Shown: one piece after another, positions 31,021-40,431 of the stretch
Layout: every line of letters starts with the position of its first letter
Numbering within the stretch: position 1 is the stretch's first letter
NCBI GenBank assembly: GCA_032388755.1
Contig: CP135593.1
Span: 620,001-684,000, forward strand
From: Neisseria sp. DTU_2020_1000833_1_SI_GRL_NUU_006
Lineage (GTDB): Bacteria; Pseudomonadota; Gammaproteobacteria; Burkholderiales; Neisseriaceae
Direction of reading: 5' to 3'
DNA: 64,000 nt
Position numbers and translations under genes: made by a program
The notes under the pieces: model-generated
What the model saw: the letters and a program-made list of their open reading frames with translations, nothing else
Databases searched by the model: none
What the model was told of the DNA's origin: nothing

Positions 31021-31980
31021 ATGGCAGAAAAAAATTATTATGAAATATTGGGCGTCGCTAAAGATGCGGATGAAGCCGCTATTAAAAAAGCCTACCGTAA
31101 GCTGGTGCGCAAATACCATCCTGATGTGAGCAAAGAGCCGGATGCCGTTGAGCGTACGGCGGAAATCAACCGTGCTTACGAGACGCTTTCCGACAAGGAG
31201 AAACGTGCCGAGTATGATGAAATGTTGGCAAACCCTTATGGCCGCAACGCAGGGGGTAATCCGTTCGGACAAGGCGGAAACCCGTTCGGCAACGGTTTCG
31301 ACGGCGGAGGTTTCCGTTATGAGTATCGGGAAGGGGAACCGTTCGGCGCGGGCGACTTTAATTTTGAAGACTTGTTTTCATCGTTCCGCCACGCCGGCTC
31401 CCGACCCGAGCAGCCGCGCGGCCCTGTCAAGGGAGAAGACCAACACGCCGAATTGAGCATTGATATTTACGCAGCCTATACCGGTGCGGAACGCAGTCTG
31501 ACTTTGAATGTGCCGACTTTGGACGAATATGGCCGTATGGCTTATCAAAGCAAAACCCTCAACGTCAAAATTCCCAAAGGCATCGCCGAAGGCCAGCAAA
31601 TCCGTCTGGCAGGGCAGGGGCTGCCGGGCAGCAACGGCGGAGCGAACGGGGATTTGTACTTGAAAATCAAGTTCCACGACCGGCCGGACTTGTACGTCAA
31701 AAACAGAAAAGACGTATATCAGACGATAGACGTCAAACCGTGGGAGGCGGTATTGGGCGGCAAAATCATCGTTCCTACCGCATCCGGCCGCTTACAGGTC
31801 AATCTGCCTGCCAACACTCAGAGCGGCAAAACCATCCGCCTTAAAGGCAAGGGCATTCCGGCGAAAGAGGCGGGAGACCTATACTTGAATATCCGCATCA
31901 ATGTCCCTGTTGCAGAAAGTGAAGCCGACCGTGCCGCATGGGAAAAACTGGCAGAACATTTCGCTGCGAAACACGCATGA
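31021..31980 (+). CDS. cbpA: DnaJ-like co-chaperone CbpA
   Basis: 319 residues. J domain (residues 1-70) with the 'HPD' in 'RKYHPDVS', a Gly/Phe-rich region ('GGNPFGQGGNPFGNGFDGGG'), and a DnaJ C-terminal substrate-binding domain, without the zinc-finger domain of DnaJ: the CbpA architecture. It stimulates Hsp70 ATPase and can bind curved DNA. SD AGGAAT precedes ATG 31021. cbpM follows 15 bases later, the usual operon partner. Confidence 0.9.
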   Translation: MAEKNYYEILGVAKDADEAAIKKAYRKLVRKYHPDVSKEPDAVERTAEINRAYETLSDKEKRAEYDEMLANPYGRNAGGNPFGQGGNPFGNGFDGGGFRYEYREGEPFGAGDFNFEDLFSSFRHAGSRPEQPRGPVKGEDQHAELSIDIYAAYTGAERSLTLNVPTLDEYGRMAYQSKTLNVKIPKGIAEGQQIRLAGQGLPGSNGGANGDLYLKIKFHDRPDLYVKNRKDVYQTIDVKPWEAVLGGKIIVPTASGRLQVNLPANTQSGKTIRLKGKGIPAKEAGDLYLNIRINVPVAESEADRAAWEKLAEHFAAKHA

Positions 31981-31995
31981 AAGAAAGGATAAACC

Positions 31996-32277
31996 ATGAC
32001 GCAATCCACCGACATCACATTGACTTTTGAAGAAATTATTGCTGTCAGCCATTGCCGCCGAGATTGGCTGTTGGAACTCATCGAGGAAGACATCATCAGC
32101 ATAGGCGGCAAGCCCGAACAAACTACGTTCAGCGGTTTCCACCTTGCACGTATCCGTCGCGCACAGCGTTTGAGCCGTGATTTTGAAGCTGGCATCCCGG
32201 CGTTGGGCTTGATTATGCGGCTTTTAGATGAAGTGGAAGAGCTGAGGAAAGCACAGCGGCCGTCGGTGTTACTGTAA
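31996..32277 (+). CDS. cbpM: CbpA modulator CbpM (MerR-like)
   Basis: 93 residues with a MerR-like helix-turn-helix ('CRRDWLLELIEEDIIS') and an Ile/Leu-rich C-terminal helix. CbpM binds the J domain of CbpA and blocks its co-chaperone activity. Position straight after cbpA and SD AAAGGAT support the call. Confidence 0.82.
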   Translation: MTQSTDITLTFEEIIAVSHCRRDWLLELIEEDIISIGGKPEQTTFSGFHLARIRRAQRLSRDFEAGIPALGLIMRLLDEVEELRKAQRPSVLL

Positions 32278-32311
32278 GAGGAAGAACAATAAGGCGTTGT
32301 TATTTGTAAAC

Positions 32312-32346
32312 AAAGGTCGTCTGAAAAATATTTTCAGACGACCTTT
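32312..32346. terminator. Inverted uptake-sequence pair
   Basis: AAAGGTCGTCTGAAAA and its complement with a three-base loop, between the convergent cbpM and the next gene. Confidence 0.85.
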
Positions 32347-32362
32347 TCATGTATTCGACAAA

Positions 32363-32782
32363 CTAACGGCATTGCAGCCAAGTCCGTTTGAGATGATCGA
32401 CATCCGTCACTTTGCAGACATTTCCGGAGCAGCTGACCGAATAATCTACTTTGGTCGGATGCCCCCATTGTTTGAAGCCGGCACGAATTTTGCCGTTGGG
32501 CAAGGCAGACACGCTGACCTTGACTTCAGTTTCAGGATCCTGACTGTTCCATATCGGATCGGCCTCTATGCACAAATCCGCCGACCGAGAGGCAATACGG
32601 ATGGCTTTTTTCAAAGAAGCATCGGCATATCGGTTCAAAATCTTCACGCCCGATTCATCATCGCGGCTTGCTTCTTGATAAATCTTCTTCACCAAACTGA
32701 CCTTGGCGGCATTGTCTCCGCTTGCAAAAGAGACAGACGGCACCAGTAACGCAGCGAAAAGTATTGTCGCTATTTTGTTCAT
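32363..32782 (-). CDS. Small exported protein, unknown function
   Basis: 139 residues. Sec signal peptide of about 20 residues ending 'VSFA'. The mature part has three or four Cys ('DLCIEADPIW', 'SCSGNVCKV', final 'QCR') that could form disulfides in the periplasm, and a hydrophilic helical first half. I recognise no family with confidence. Confidence 0.65.
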   Translation of the reverse strand: MNKIATILFAALLVPSVSFASGDNAAKVSLVKKIYQEASRDDESGVKILNRYADASLKKAIRIASRSADLCIEADPIWNSQDPETEVKVSVSALPNGKIRAGFKQWGHPTKVDYSVSCSGNVCKVTDVDHLKRTWLQCR

Positions 32783-32970
32783 ATTATGTTTTCCTAAAAT
32801 CGAATTCTGCCCAACCTACCGTCCAATACCCTATTGAAACCATACTCAGTATTGACTTGGCAGGGTTCAGCCGTAAAAATACAAAAAGAATTATATCCAT
32901 TGGATATGCTTTTTCAAACCGATTTAAACGTCATCGCCCCATTATCCATCCTATAAAGAGGTCGTCTGAA

Positions 32971-33702
32971 ATGCCTGTCATGCTGATTGTCCGTCCGTCC
33001 GCGCGTGCGGGAGATGATGTGCGCACCTGTTCGCAGGCAGGGTGGCGCGCGCGGGTGTTGAGTCCGGTTGAAATCGAGCCGGACGAAGCAGCATTGCGCG
33101 GTTTGAAAGAACAGTTTTCCCGCGCGGATGCGGTGTTTTGGGTCAGTCCGACGGCGGTTGAAACCGCTGCGCCGTATGTGGATTTTTCAGACGACCTAAA
33201 GGTTCAGGTGGCGGTCGGGCAGGCAAGCGGTCGGACTTTGCAACGCTGCGGCGCGAAAAATGTGTCTGTGCCGCAAGAAGGCAACGACAGCGAGGCGGTG
33301 TTGCGGCTGCCGGTTTGGGATACGCTGCCGCAAGGCGCACGCATATTGATTGTGCGCGGACGCGGCGGGCGCGATTTTTTGGTGGAGTCGTTAAAGAAAA
33401 AAGGCTTTGCAGTGGAAATCGCGGAAGCGTATTTCAGACGACCTAATGAATTGAATTGGCAGGATTTTGATGCCGAATCCATTGATGCCGCCTTTATCGC
33501 TTCGGGCGAACTGGTACGCGGGCTGTTTGCGCAGGTTCCGCCGCAATTTTCCCGATTCTTCGAATCCTTGTTATACTTCACCCATCATCCGCGCATAGCC
33601 GACGCGCTTCGCGAGGCGGGTGCGCGCCACATACGGGTCGTCGCTTCTCTGAAAGCGGCACTTTCATCATTTCCTAAGGAGCAAACCGATGAGCCGGTCT
33701 GA
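32971..33702 (+). CDS. hemD: Uroporphyrinogen-III synthase
   Basis: Cyclises hydroxymethylbilane to uroporphyrinogen III. 243 residues from the ATG at 32971; the frame is open upstream but that part does not match the family. Sequence is poorly conserved in HemD; 'VSPTAVETAAPYV', 'ILIVRGRGGRDFLVESL' and 'YFRRPNELNW' fit the two-lobed fold. An uptake sequence ends right at the start codon and its AGAGG serves as the ribosome site. Overlaps hemX by 14 bases. Confidence 0.85.
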   Translation: MPVMLIVRPSARAGDDVRTCSQAGWRARVLSPVEIEPDEAALRGLKEQFSRADAVFWVSPTAVETAAPYVDFSDDLKVQVAVGQASGRTLQRCGAKNVSVPQEGNDSEAVLRLPVWDTLPQGARILIVRGRGGRDFLVESLKKKGFAVEIAEAYFRRPNELNWQDFDAESIDAAFIASGELVRGLFAQVPPQFSRFFESLLYFTHHPRIADALREAGARHIRVVASLKAALSSFPKEQTDEPV

Positions 33703-35203
33703 AGACAATCCATCCGAAGCAAACGAAGCCGGTCGGCCGATTATCGTCGACAGTCAGGGTAACGCGGGGTCGTCTGAAACAGTGGCTCCGAAAAAGGCCA
33801 AGCAGCCTAAAACCTCCGAATACGCAGGAACACACATGTCTGAATCTAAAAATCTTCCCCAAAACCAACCCGCCCCCGTCATCATCAAACAATCCGGCGG
33901 CAGAGGGCTGGCGGTAGGCGCGCTGGTGCTGGCGCTGCTGGGTTTGGGCGCAAGTGGCTTTTTGTTTGTGCAAGGACAAAACGTCTTGAAAAACCAAGAG
34001 CTTTCGTTTAACCAAAAGCTCGATAAAGCCGCCCTGGGTGAATCTGAAAACGCTTTACTTCTGAAAGACCATTTAAACCGCCAAACCGCCATCCAAGCCG
34101 AATTGGAGCGCTTGGGCAAAGCCCAAATGGCAAACAGCGAACAAATCCTGTTGACGCAAAAAGCGTATCAGGAGCTGACCAAAGGGCGCGTCAACTGGCT
34201 GGTTGACGAAGCGGAAACCATGTTGAACCTCGCCTCGCAGCAACTGCTGCTGTCGGGCAACGTACAAGGCGCGGCGGCAGTGTTGGAACACATCGACAGC
34301 CGCCTGAGCCGTTTCGACCAGCCTGAGCTGCTGCCCATCAAACAAGCCGTCAGCCATGATTTGGCGGCATTGAAAAACCGTCCTTATGTCGATATTTCCG
34401 GCACGGCGTTGCGCCTTGATCGTTTGGAAACCGCCGTTTCCGGCCTGCCGCTGGTGTTGGACGGCGTATTACAGCCGGGCGAGCAGGCGCAAAGCAACGG
34501 CGCATCTTCAGGCTCTTGGTGGCAAAACGCTTGGGACAAATCTTTGGTTGCGTTGAAAGGACTGGTGGAAGTCCGCCGACTCGACAATAAAGACGCGATG
34601 CTGCTGTCGCCCGAACAGGCGTATTTCGTCCGTGAAAACCTGCGCCTGCGCCTTTTGGACGCGCGTACTGCGTTGTTGCAGCACAACGGCGAAGTTTATC
34701 AAAGCGATTTGAACTACGTTGAAGCGGCGGTCAGACAATACTTTGATGGCAAATCACCCGCAACACAGGCATGGCTGAAAGAGTTGTCTGAATTGAAAGC
34801 GCTCGATGTGCGCATGATTTCAGACGACAGCTTGAAAGCCAGCCTCAGCGCAGTTCGCGCTTATCAAGACGGCACGCGCACTCCGGTCGCACTGCCCGAA
34901 CCCGTAACGACTGCTGCGTCTGCTCCTCTGCCCTCCGCCGCTTCCGAAGTGGCCGTTCCTCAAACCGCCTCGCAGGTAAATGAAACTGCTTCCGCACCGA
35001 AAACCGCACCGGCTCCAAGGGCTCCCCATCCTGCCAAAGCAAGACCCGCCCCTGCCGCCCAAACAGACGCGAAGCCTTTAGAAGCTCCGGCGCTGCCTTC
35101 CGAGACCAAACCGCAAAACATTTCCAAGCCGGAAAAGAAAGCGGCTCCTGAGAAACAAAGCCGCCCTGCCGCCGATGCTGATACCAAAGGAGGCCGTGCA
35201 TGA
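33689..35203 (+). CDS. hemX: HemX-like membrane protein
   Basis: 504 residues. A hydrophilic start, one membrane helix at about 72-95, then the HemX domain in the periplasm ('VNWLVDEAETMLNLASQQLL', 'LPLVLDGVLQPG'), and a long Ala/Pro/Lys-rich tail from about 400. Often annotated as uroporphyrinogen-III methyltransferase, but no methyltransferase motif is present; its role in haem synthesis is not settled. Lies in a tight operon, overlapping hemD by 14 bases and hemY by four (ATGA). Confidence 0.87.
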   Translation: MSRSEDNPSEANEAGRPIIVDSQGNAGSSETVAPKKAKQPKTSEYAGTHMSESKNLPQNQPAPVIIKQSGGRGLAVGALVLALLGLGASGFLFVQGQNVLKNQELSFNQKLDKAALGESENALLLKDHLNRQTAIQAELERLGKAQMANSEQILLTQKAYQELTKGRVNWLVDEAETMLNLASQQLLLSGNVQGAAAVLEHIDSRLSRFDQPELLPIKQAVSHDLAALKNRPYVDISGTALRLDRLETAVSGLPLVLDGVLQPGEQAQSNGASSGSWWQNAWDKSLVALKGLVEVRRLDNKDAMLLSPEQAYFVRENLRLRLLDARTALLQHNGEVYQSDLNYVEAAVRQYFDGKSPATQAWLKELSELKALDVRMISDDSLKASLSAVRAYQDGTRTPVALPEPVTTAASAPLPSAASEVAVPQTASQVNETASAPKTAPAPRAPHPAKARPAPAAQTDAKPLEAPALPSETKPQNISKPEKKAAPEKQSRPAADADTKGGRA

Positions 35204-36423
35204 AAGCCGTCGTCTGGATTGTCGTTTTATTTGCTGCCGCAGTCGGTATCGTCCTAACTTCCGGTATTTACACGGGTAATGTCTATATCGTCGTCGGACA
35301 GGTCATGATGCGGGTCAACCTGCACGCCTTTATCTTAGGGCTGGTCCTGTTTGTCGTTACCCTGTATTTCCTAATCAAATTCATCGTCGGCCTGATGAAC
35401 ATCCCCGCCCGTATGCAGCGTTTCGGCACGGCGCGCAAAGGCCGTCAGGCAGCCGTCGCTTTGAACAGCGCAGGTTTGGCGTTTTTTGAAGGCCGCTTTG
35501 AAAAAGCGGAGCAGGAAGCCGCCAAAGTATTGGAAAACAAAGAAGCCGGCGACAACCGCAACCTCGCGTTGATGCTGGGCGCGCACGCCGCCGACCAAAT
35601 GGAAAACTTCGAACTGCGCGACCACTACCTGAAAGACATTGAAAAACTGCCGAACAAACAGCAGCTTTCCCGCTATCTGTTGTTGGCAGAGTCCGCACTC
35701 GGCCGCCGCGATTATCCGACTGCCCTGGAAAATCTGAACGCTGCCGCGCGCATTCATCCCAACCTGTCCCGCCTCGCCCGCCTGCAACTGCGTTATGCCT
35801 TTGACCACGGCGATGCGGAAGATGTGTTGGCGAAATCCGAAAAACTGATGAAAGTCGGCGCGATTAACGATTTTGAAGCGGAGCAATACCAAAGCTGGGC
35901 ATACCGCCGCCTGTTGGCTGAAGCATCAGACGCAGCCGGTCTGAAAACCTGTCTGAAGCGCATTCCCGAAGCACTCAAGGCGGACGAATTGTGTGTCGCC
36001 ATTGCCGAAAAATACGAGCGTCTCGGACTCTATACCGAAGCCGTCAAATGGGTGCGCCAATACTACCCGCAAAACCGCCGCCCCGAACTTTTGGAAGCCT
36101 TCGTCGAAAGCGTCCGCTTCTTCAACGAACGCGGCCAGCAAAAAGCCATCGACCTTGCCGATTCTTGGCTGAAAGACAAACCCGACGACGCGCCGTTGCT
36201 GATGTACCTCGGACAGCTTGCCTATGGCCGCAGCCTGTGGGGCAAGGCGCAAAGTTACCTCGAAGCCAGCATCGCCCTGCAACCGAGCATCGCCGCCCGC
36301 CTCATGCTGGCGCGCGTACTCGACGAAACCGGACAACCGCAAAAAGCTCAGGAACAGCGGAAATTGGTTTTGGAAGCCGTCTCCGATGACGAACGCCACG
36401 CAGCGTTGGAGCAGCATAGCTGA
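35200..36423 (+). CDS. hemY: HemY-like TPR membrane protein
   Basis: 407 residues: two N-terminal hydrophobic helices (1-20 and 40-65, HemY_N), then TPR-like repeats to the C-terminus ('RNLALMLGAHAADQM', 'ALLMYLGQLAYGRSLWGKAQ'). Not the flavoprotein protoporphyrinogen oxidase also called HemY. Its ATG overlaps the hemX stop. Operon partner of hemX in many proteobacteria. Confidence 0.88.
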   Translation: MKAVVWIVVLFAAAVGIVLTSGIYTGNVYIVVGQVMMRVNLHAFILGLVLFVVTLYFLIKFIVGLMNIPARMQRFGTARKGRQAAVALNSAGLAFFEGRFEKAEQEAAKVLENKEAGDNRNLALMLGAHAADQMENFELRDHYLKDIEKLPNKQQLSRYLLLAESALGRRDYPTALENLNAAARIHPNLSRLARLQLRYAFDHGDAEDVLAKSEKLMKVGAINDFEAEQYQSWAYRRLLAEASDAAGLKTCLKRIPEALKADELCVAIAEKYERLGLYTEAVKWVRQYYPQNRRPELLEAFVESVRFFNERGQQKAIDLADSWLKDKPDDAPLLMYLGQLAYGRSLWGKAQSYLEASIALQPSIAARLMLARVLDETGQPQKAQEQRKLVLEAVSDDERHAALEQHS

Positions 36424-36450
36424 GTTTGGGAAACATCTTTATCTATCTCC

Positions 36451-36500
36451 TTTTCAGACGACCTTTCATTGCGGAAACCGCCGCAAAGGTCGTCTGAAAA
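36451..36500. terminator. Inverted uptake-sequence pair between hemY and hemE
   Basis: TTTTCAGACGACCTTT and AAAGGTCGTCTGAAAA with the inner stem GCGG-aaac-CCGC. It separates hemDXY from hemE, so hemE is probably transcribed separately at least in part. Confidence 0.8.
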
Positions 36501-36542
36501 CCGTTTTCCTTCCCCGTTTTACAAACAAACCGAAAGCCCCAT

Positions 36543-37604
36543 ATGACCTCTTTGAAAAACGACACCTTCCTCCGCGCCCTGCTCAAACAGCCCGTCGAAT
36601 ACACGCCGATTTGGATGATGCGTCAGGCGGGGCGTTATCTGCCCGAATACAAAGCCACGCGCGCGAAAGCGGGCAGTTTCCTCGATTTGTGTAAAAACAC
36701 CGAATTGGCGACCGAAGTCACCATCCAACCTTTAGAACGCTTCGATTTGGATGCGGCGATTCTGTTCTCCGACATCCTGACCGTCCCCGACGCAATGGGC
36801 TTGGGACTGTATTTTGCCGAAGGCGAAGGCCCGAAATTCGAACACGCCTTGCAACACGAAGCCGACATTGCCAAGCTGCAAGTTCCCGATATGGAAAAAC
36901 TGCAATACGTCTTCGACGCCGTCGGCTCCATCCGCAAAGCATTGGACGGCCGCGTACCGCTTATCGGTTTCTCCGGCAGCCCGTTCACGCTCGCCTGCTA
37001 TATGGTCGAAGGCGGCAGCAGCAAAGAATTCCGCACCATCAAAACCATGATGTACTCGCGCCCCGATTTGCTGCACAAAATCCTCGACACCAACGCCCAA
37101 GCCGTTACCGCCTACCTCAACGCCCAAATCGACGCGGGCGCGCAGGCTGTGCAGATTTTCGACACTTGGGGCGGCGTCCTGAGCGATGCGGCGTTTAAAG
37201 AGTTCAGCCTCAAATACATCCGCCAAATCATTGCCGGATTGAAACGCGAAAGCGAAGGCAGGCGCGTTCCCGTTATCGTGTTTGCCAAAGGCGGCGGACT
37301 GTGGCTGGAAAGCATGGCGGAAATCGGCGCAGACGCATTGGGCTTGGACTGGACGTGCAACATCGGCGAAGCACGCCGCCGCGTCGGCGACCAAGTCGCC
37401 CTGCAAGGCAACTTCGACCCGTTTGCCCTCTTTGGCACACCCCAATCCATCCGCACCGAAGTCGTGCGCATCCTTGCCGACTACGGAAACGGCAGCGGCC
37501 ATGTCTTCAACCTCGGACACGGCATCAACCAACACGCCGACCCCGAACACGCCAAAATCTTAGTCGATACCGTACACGAACTGTCGCGCCAATATCACGC
37601 TTGA
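36543..37604 (+). CDS. hemE: Uroporphyrinogen decarboxylase
   Basis: Converts uroporphyrinogen III to coproporphyrinogen III. 353 residues, full length. Signatures 'PIWMMRQAGRYLPEYK' (N-terminal) and 'IGFSGSPFTLACYMVEG' near 140 are intact, as are 'QIFDTWGGVLS' and the 'LGHGI' region near the end. Sits after hemDXY. Confidence 0.94.
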   Translation: MTSLKNDTFLRALLKQPVEYTPIWMMRQAGRYLPEYKATRAKAGSFLDLCKNTELATEVTIQPLERFDLDAAILFSDILTVPDAMGLGLYFAEGEGPKFEHALQHEADIAKLQVPDMEKLQYVFDAVGSIRKALDGRVPLIGFSGSPFTLACYMVEGGSSKEFRTIKTMMYSRPDLLHKILDTNAQAVTAYLNAQIDAGAQAVQIFDTWGGVLSDAAFKEFSLKYIRQIIAGLKRESEGRRVPVIVFAKGGGLWLESMAEIGADALGLDWTCNIGEARRRVGDQVALQGNFDPFALFGTPQSIRTEVVRILADYGNGSGHVFNLGHGINQHADPEHAKILVDTVHELSRQYHA

Positions 37605-37620
37605 TTGAGCGTGTAACGTA

Positions 37621-37666
37621 AAAGGTCGTCTGAAAAATCGCCATACTCGTTTTTCAGACGACCTTT
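37621..37666. terminator. Inverted uptake-sequence pair after hemE
   Basis: AAAGGTCGTCTGAAAAA and its complement, 12-base loop, 17 bases after the hemE stop. Confidence 0.85.
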
Positions 37667-37718
37667 GTATATACTCATCATCTGAACCTTACCGCCTCAA
37701 ACCAGTCAGACTCAAAAA

Positions 37719-37873
37719 TATAGTGGATTAACTTTAAACCAGTACGGCGTTGTCTCGCCTTAGCTCAAAGAGAACGATTCTCTAAGGTGCTGAAGCACCA
37801 AGTGAATCGGTTCCGTACTATCTGTACTGTCTGTGGCTTCCTCGCCTTGTCCTGATTTAGTTAATCCACTATA
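37719..37873. repeat. Correia repeat enclosed element (CREE), long form
   Basis: 155 bp bounded by TATAGTGGATTAA and its complement TTAATCCACTATA, followed inward by ACCAGTACGG and matching the usual CREE length class of about 152-156 bp. It ends 36 bases before the cls start codon. CREEs are neisserial mobile repeats (MITEs) that can carry promoter and IHF sites. Confidence 0.9.
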
Positions 37874-37909
37874 CATCCGCTCCCGCCATTCCTCTACCGC
37901 CTATCGAAC

Positions 37910-39403
37910 ATGACTTTTCTAAAAGACATCACCTGGACAGAAATCTTCATTTTCGCCCACACCTGCGCCGCGCTCGGCTGCGTCTTGCGCGTGTTGTACA
38001 AACAAAAAAACATTGGCTCCACGTTTGCCTGGCTGATTATCCTCTTCCTTTTCCCTGTCTTCGGCACCATTGCCTACCTGCTTATCGGCGAGCCGCGGCT
38101 CGGCACGGCGCGGGCAAAGCGTACGGACGAGATGAACCGTTTTTATCAAGGTTTCGTCGAAACTTACCTGTCTAACCTTTACCTTGATATCGGCGACAAA
38201 GTCAAATCCCGTTATCACGGCATCAGCAAAGTCGCTGCGAGCGGAACGGGACTTGGCGCGACGCGCAACAACGCCATGACGCTGCTGTCCACCACCGATG
38301 AAATCATCGACACCATACTTGCCGACATCCGTGCCGCCCGCCATTCCTGCATGCTCGCCTTCTACATCATCGAACCCGAAGGCAGGATAGAAGAACTGTT
38401 AAACGAACTCCTCGCCGCCGCCGACAGAGGTTTGGATTGCGCCATCCTCGCCGACGCCGTCGGCAGCAGCCGCTTTTTCGACAGCGGCTGGGTAGAAACC
38501 CTGCGCGAAGCCGGCATAGAAGTCCACGCCTCCTTGCCCGTCGGCGTCTGGCGCACCTTCTTTACCCGCACCGACCTGCGCAATCACCGCAAAATCCTCG
38601 TCATCGACAGCAAAATCGGCTACACCGGCAGCTTCAACCTCGTTGATCCCCGCTTCTTCAAAAAAGATTCCGGCGTCGGCGAATGGGTGGACGTCATGAT
38701 GCGCTGCACCGGCCCACTGGTACTCGAACTCTCCGCCGTCTTCTTTGCCGACCTTGCCGTCGAAACCGACGAAAACCTCGAAAGCGTGCAGCAATATCTG
38801 ACGCAGGCGCAAGAGCGCATTCCCGAAATCCTTCCCGAAAAAATGCAGCAGGGCGACATCGTCGCCCAAGTCATCCCCTCCGCGCCAGAACAGGGCAGCC
38901 ACGTCATTTACGAAACCATCATCAGCGCGATTTACGCCGCCACTAAACAAATCACCATCACCACCCCCTATTTCGTCCCCGACGAACCCCTCCTGATGGC
39001 ATTGACCATCGCCGCCAAACGCGGCGTCAAAGTTACCCTGATCCTGCCTGCCAAAGTCGATTCCTTCATGGTGCGCTACGCCTCCCGCGCCTACTACCCC
39101 ATGCTGCTCGACGCAGGCGTCAAAATCGCCATGTTCGAAGGCGGGCTGCTGCACGCCAAAACCATGACCATAGACGAAGACTACGCCCTCTTCGGCACGG
39201 TCAACATGGACATGCGCAGCTTCTTCCTCAACCTCGAAATCAGCCTCGCCATCTACGACCGCGACATCACCAAACAAATTTGCAACCTCCAACGCGACTA
39301 CCTCAAAAACAGCAGCTACATCACCGTCAAAGCATGGCAGCAACGCTCCAAATTCCGCGGGCTGATTGAAAATACCGTCCGCTTAGTCAGTCCGCTTTTG
39401 TAG
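37910..39403 (+). CDS. cls: Cardiolipin synthase
   Basis: Membrane phospholipase-D-type enzyme that condenses two phosphatidylglycerols. 497 residues: two N-terminal membrane helices (PLDc_N, with 'FGTIAYLLIGEPR'), then two HKD motifs, 'NHRKILVIDSKIGYTGSFN' near 225 and 'HAKTMTIDEDYALFGTVN' near 415. No clear SD before the ATG at 37910. The CREE just upstream may supply its promoter. Confidence 0.92.
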   Translation: MTFLKDITWTEIFIFAHTCAALGCVLRVLYKQKNIGSTFAWLIILFLFPVFGTIAYLLIGEPRLGTARAKRTDEMNRFYQGFVETYLSNLYLDIGDKVKSRYHGISKVAASGTGLGATRNNAMTLLSTTDEIIDTILADIRAARHSCMLAFYIIEPEGRIEELLNELLAAADRGLDCAILADAVGSSRFFDSGWVETLREAGIEVHASLPVGVWRTFFTRTDLRNHRKILVIDSKIGYTGSFNLVDPRFFKKDSGVGEWVDVMMRCTGPLVLELSAVFFADLAVETDENLESVQQYLTQAQERIPEILPEKMQQGDIVAQVIPSAPEQGSHVIYETIISAIYAATKQITITTPYFVPDEPLLMALTIAAKRGVKVTLILPAKVDSFMVRYASRAYYPMLLDAGVKIAMFEGGLLHAKTMTIDEDYALFGTVNMDMRSFFLNLEISLAIYDRDITKQICNLQRDYLKNSSYITVKAWQQRSKFRGLIENTVRLVSPLL

Positions 39404-39450
39404 CAGATGAAAATGGACTCGTACCGTCATTTTCCGCAGGAATTCCAATA

Positions 39451-39490
39451 ATAAAGGTCGTCTGAAAACCAGCTTTCAGACGACCTTTAT
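39451..39490. terminator. Inverted uptake-sequence pair
   Basis: ATAAAGGTCGTCTGAAA and TTTCAGACGACCTTTAT with a short loop, between convergent cls and the pseudouridine synthase gene. Confidence 0.85.
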
Positions 39491-39507
39491 CAAATACAAC
39501 TCTACCG

Positions 39508-40431
39508 CTAAAACTCAAAACCGCTTTCAAATATCCGTGCCTGTCCGCTGATAGGATCGGTAAACTCAATTCTTTTTGCCAAAAGTTTCAAAGGTTTCCC
39601 ATAATCCTCATCACCCGCCGCAGACGGAACGGGATAAAGTGCATCGTTCATCAGCGGCATGCCCAGGCTCATCATATGCACGCGCAGTTGGTGTTTTTTT
39701 CCCGTATGCGGCGTAAGGCGGTAGAGGCTGAACGCGCCGCGGTTTTCGATAAGCTCGATCGTCGTATGCGCGTTCGGCTCACCTTCTACTTCAAGTGTCG
39801 TAAAAAATTTTTCTCCGCGCACCATGCGTGAAGAAACATTCAGCGGATAAGCCAAATCCGTCCGCGTAGGCGCGATTGCCTGATAAGTTTTGCAGACAGT
39901 TTTATTTTGGAACATGGTTTGATAATCGCGGCGCGTGGCAGGATTGTGCGACAGCAGCATGACCCCTGCCGTATCCTTATCCAAGCGGTGAATCGGTGTA
40001 ATGTCCGCTACATTCAAATGCTGCAATTGCGGCCGCAGGCGCAGCCGGGTCAGCAGCGTTTCACGCAAAAAACGCCCGCTGGGGATGACGGGCAGAAAAT
40101 GCGGTTTATCAACCACGATAAGATGTTCATCGACAAACAGAATCTTCTCTTCAAACGGAATCCGCGGTTCGCTGTCCCTGCTGGTTTCACGGTAATAAAA
40201 CATCGTCTCGCCCGCTTCAAACACCGTATGCTCGTTAAACGGCGTCCCGTCCGCACCTACCACAAAGCCGCTGTTCAGCCGCCTGCGCCAATTTTCTTCA
40301 CCGACAAAAGGAAAGCGTGTGCAGAGAAAATGCAAAAGCGACAGGCCGTAGAACTCTTTTTCATGCGGCAGCACCAAATAGCTGGGCTTTACACCGTCTA
40401 AAAGGGGTAGGGGGTTGGAGCGTTTTTTCAT
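39508..40431 (-). CDS. RluA-family RNA pseudouridine synthase
   Basis: 307 residues, catalytic motif 'PIHRLDKDTAGVMLL' with the catalytic Asp near residue 150, and 'TGKKHQLRVHMMSLGMPL' near 240. The N-terminal region ('WRRRLNSGFVV') stands where an S4-like domain would be. A separate paralogue of RluD; target RNA site not known. Confidence 0.87.
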   Translation of the reverse strand: MKKRSNPLPLLDGVKPSYLVLPHEKEFYGLSLLHFLCTRFPFVGEENWRRRLNSGFVVGADGTPFNEHTVFEAGETMFYYRETSRDSEPRIPFEEKILFVDEHLIVVDKPHFLPVIPSGRFLRETLLTRLRLRPQLQHLNVADITPIHRLDKDTAGVMLLSHNPATRRDYQTMFQNKTVCKTYQAIAPTRTDLAYPLNVSSRMVRGEKFFTTLEVEGEPNAHTTIELIENRGAFSLYRLTPHTGKKHQLRVHMMSLGMPLMNDALYPVPSAAGDEDYGKPLKLLAKRIEFTDPISGQARIFESGFEF

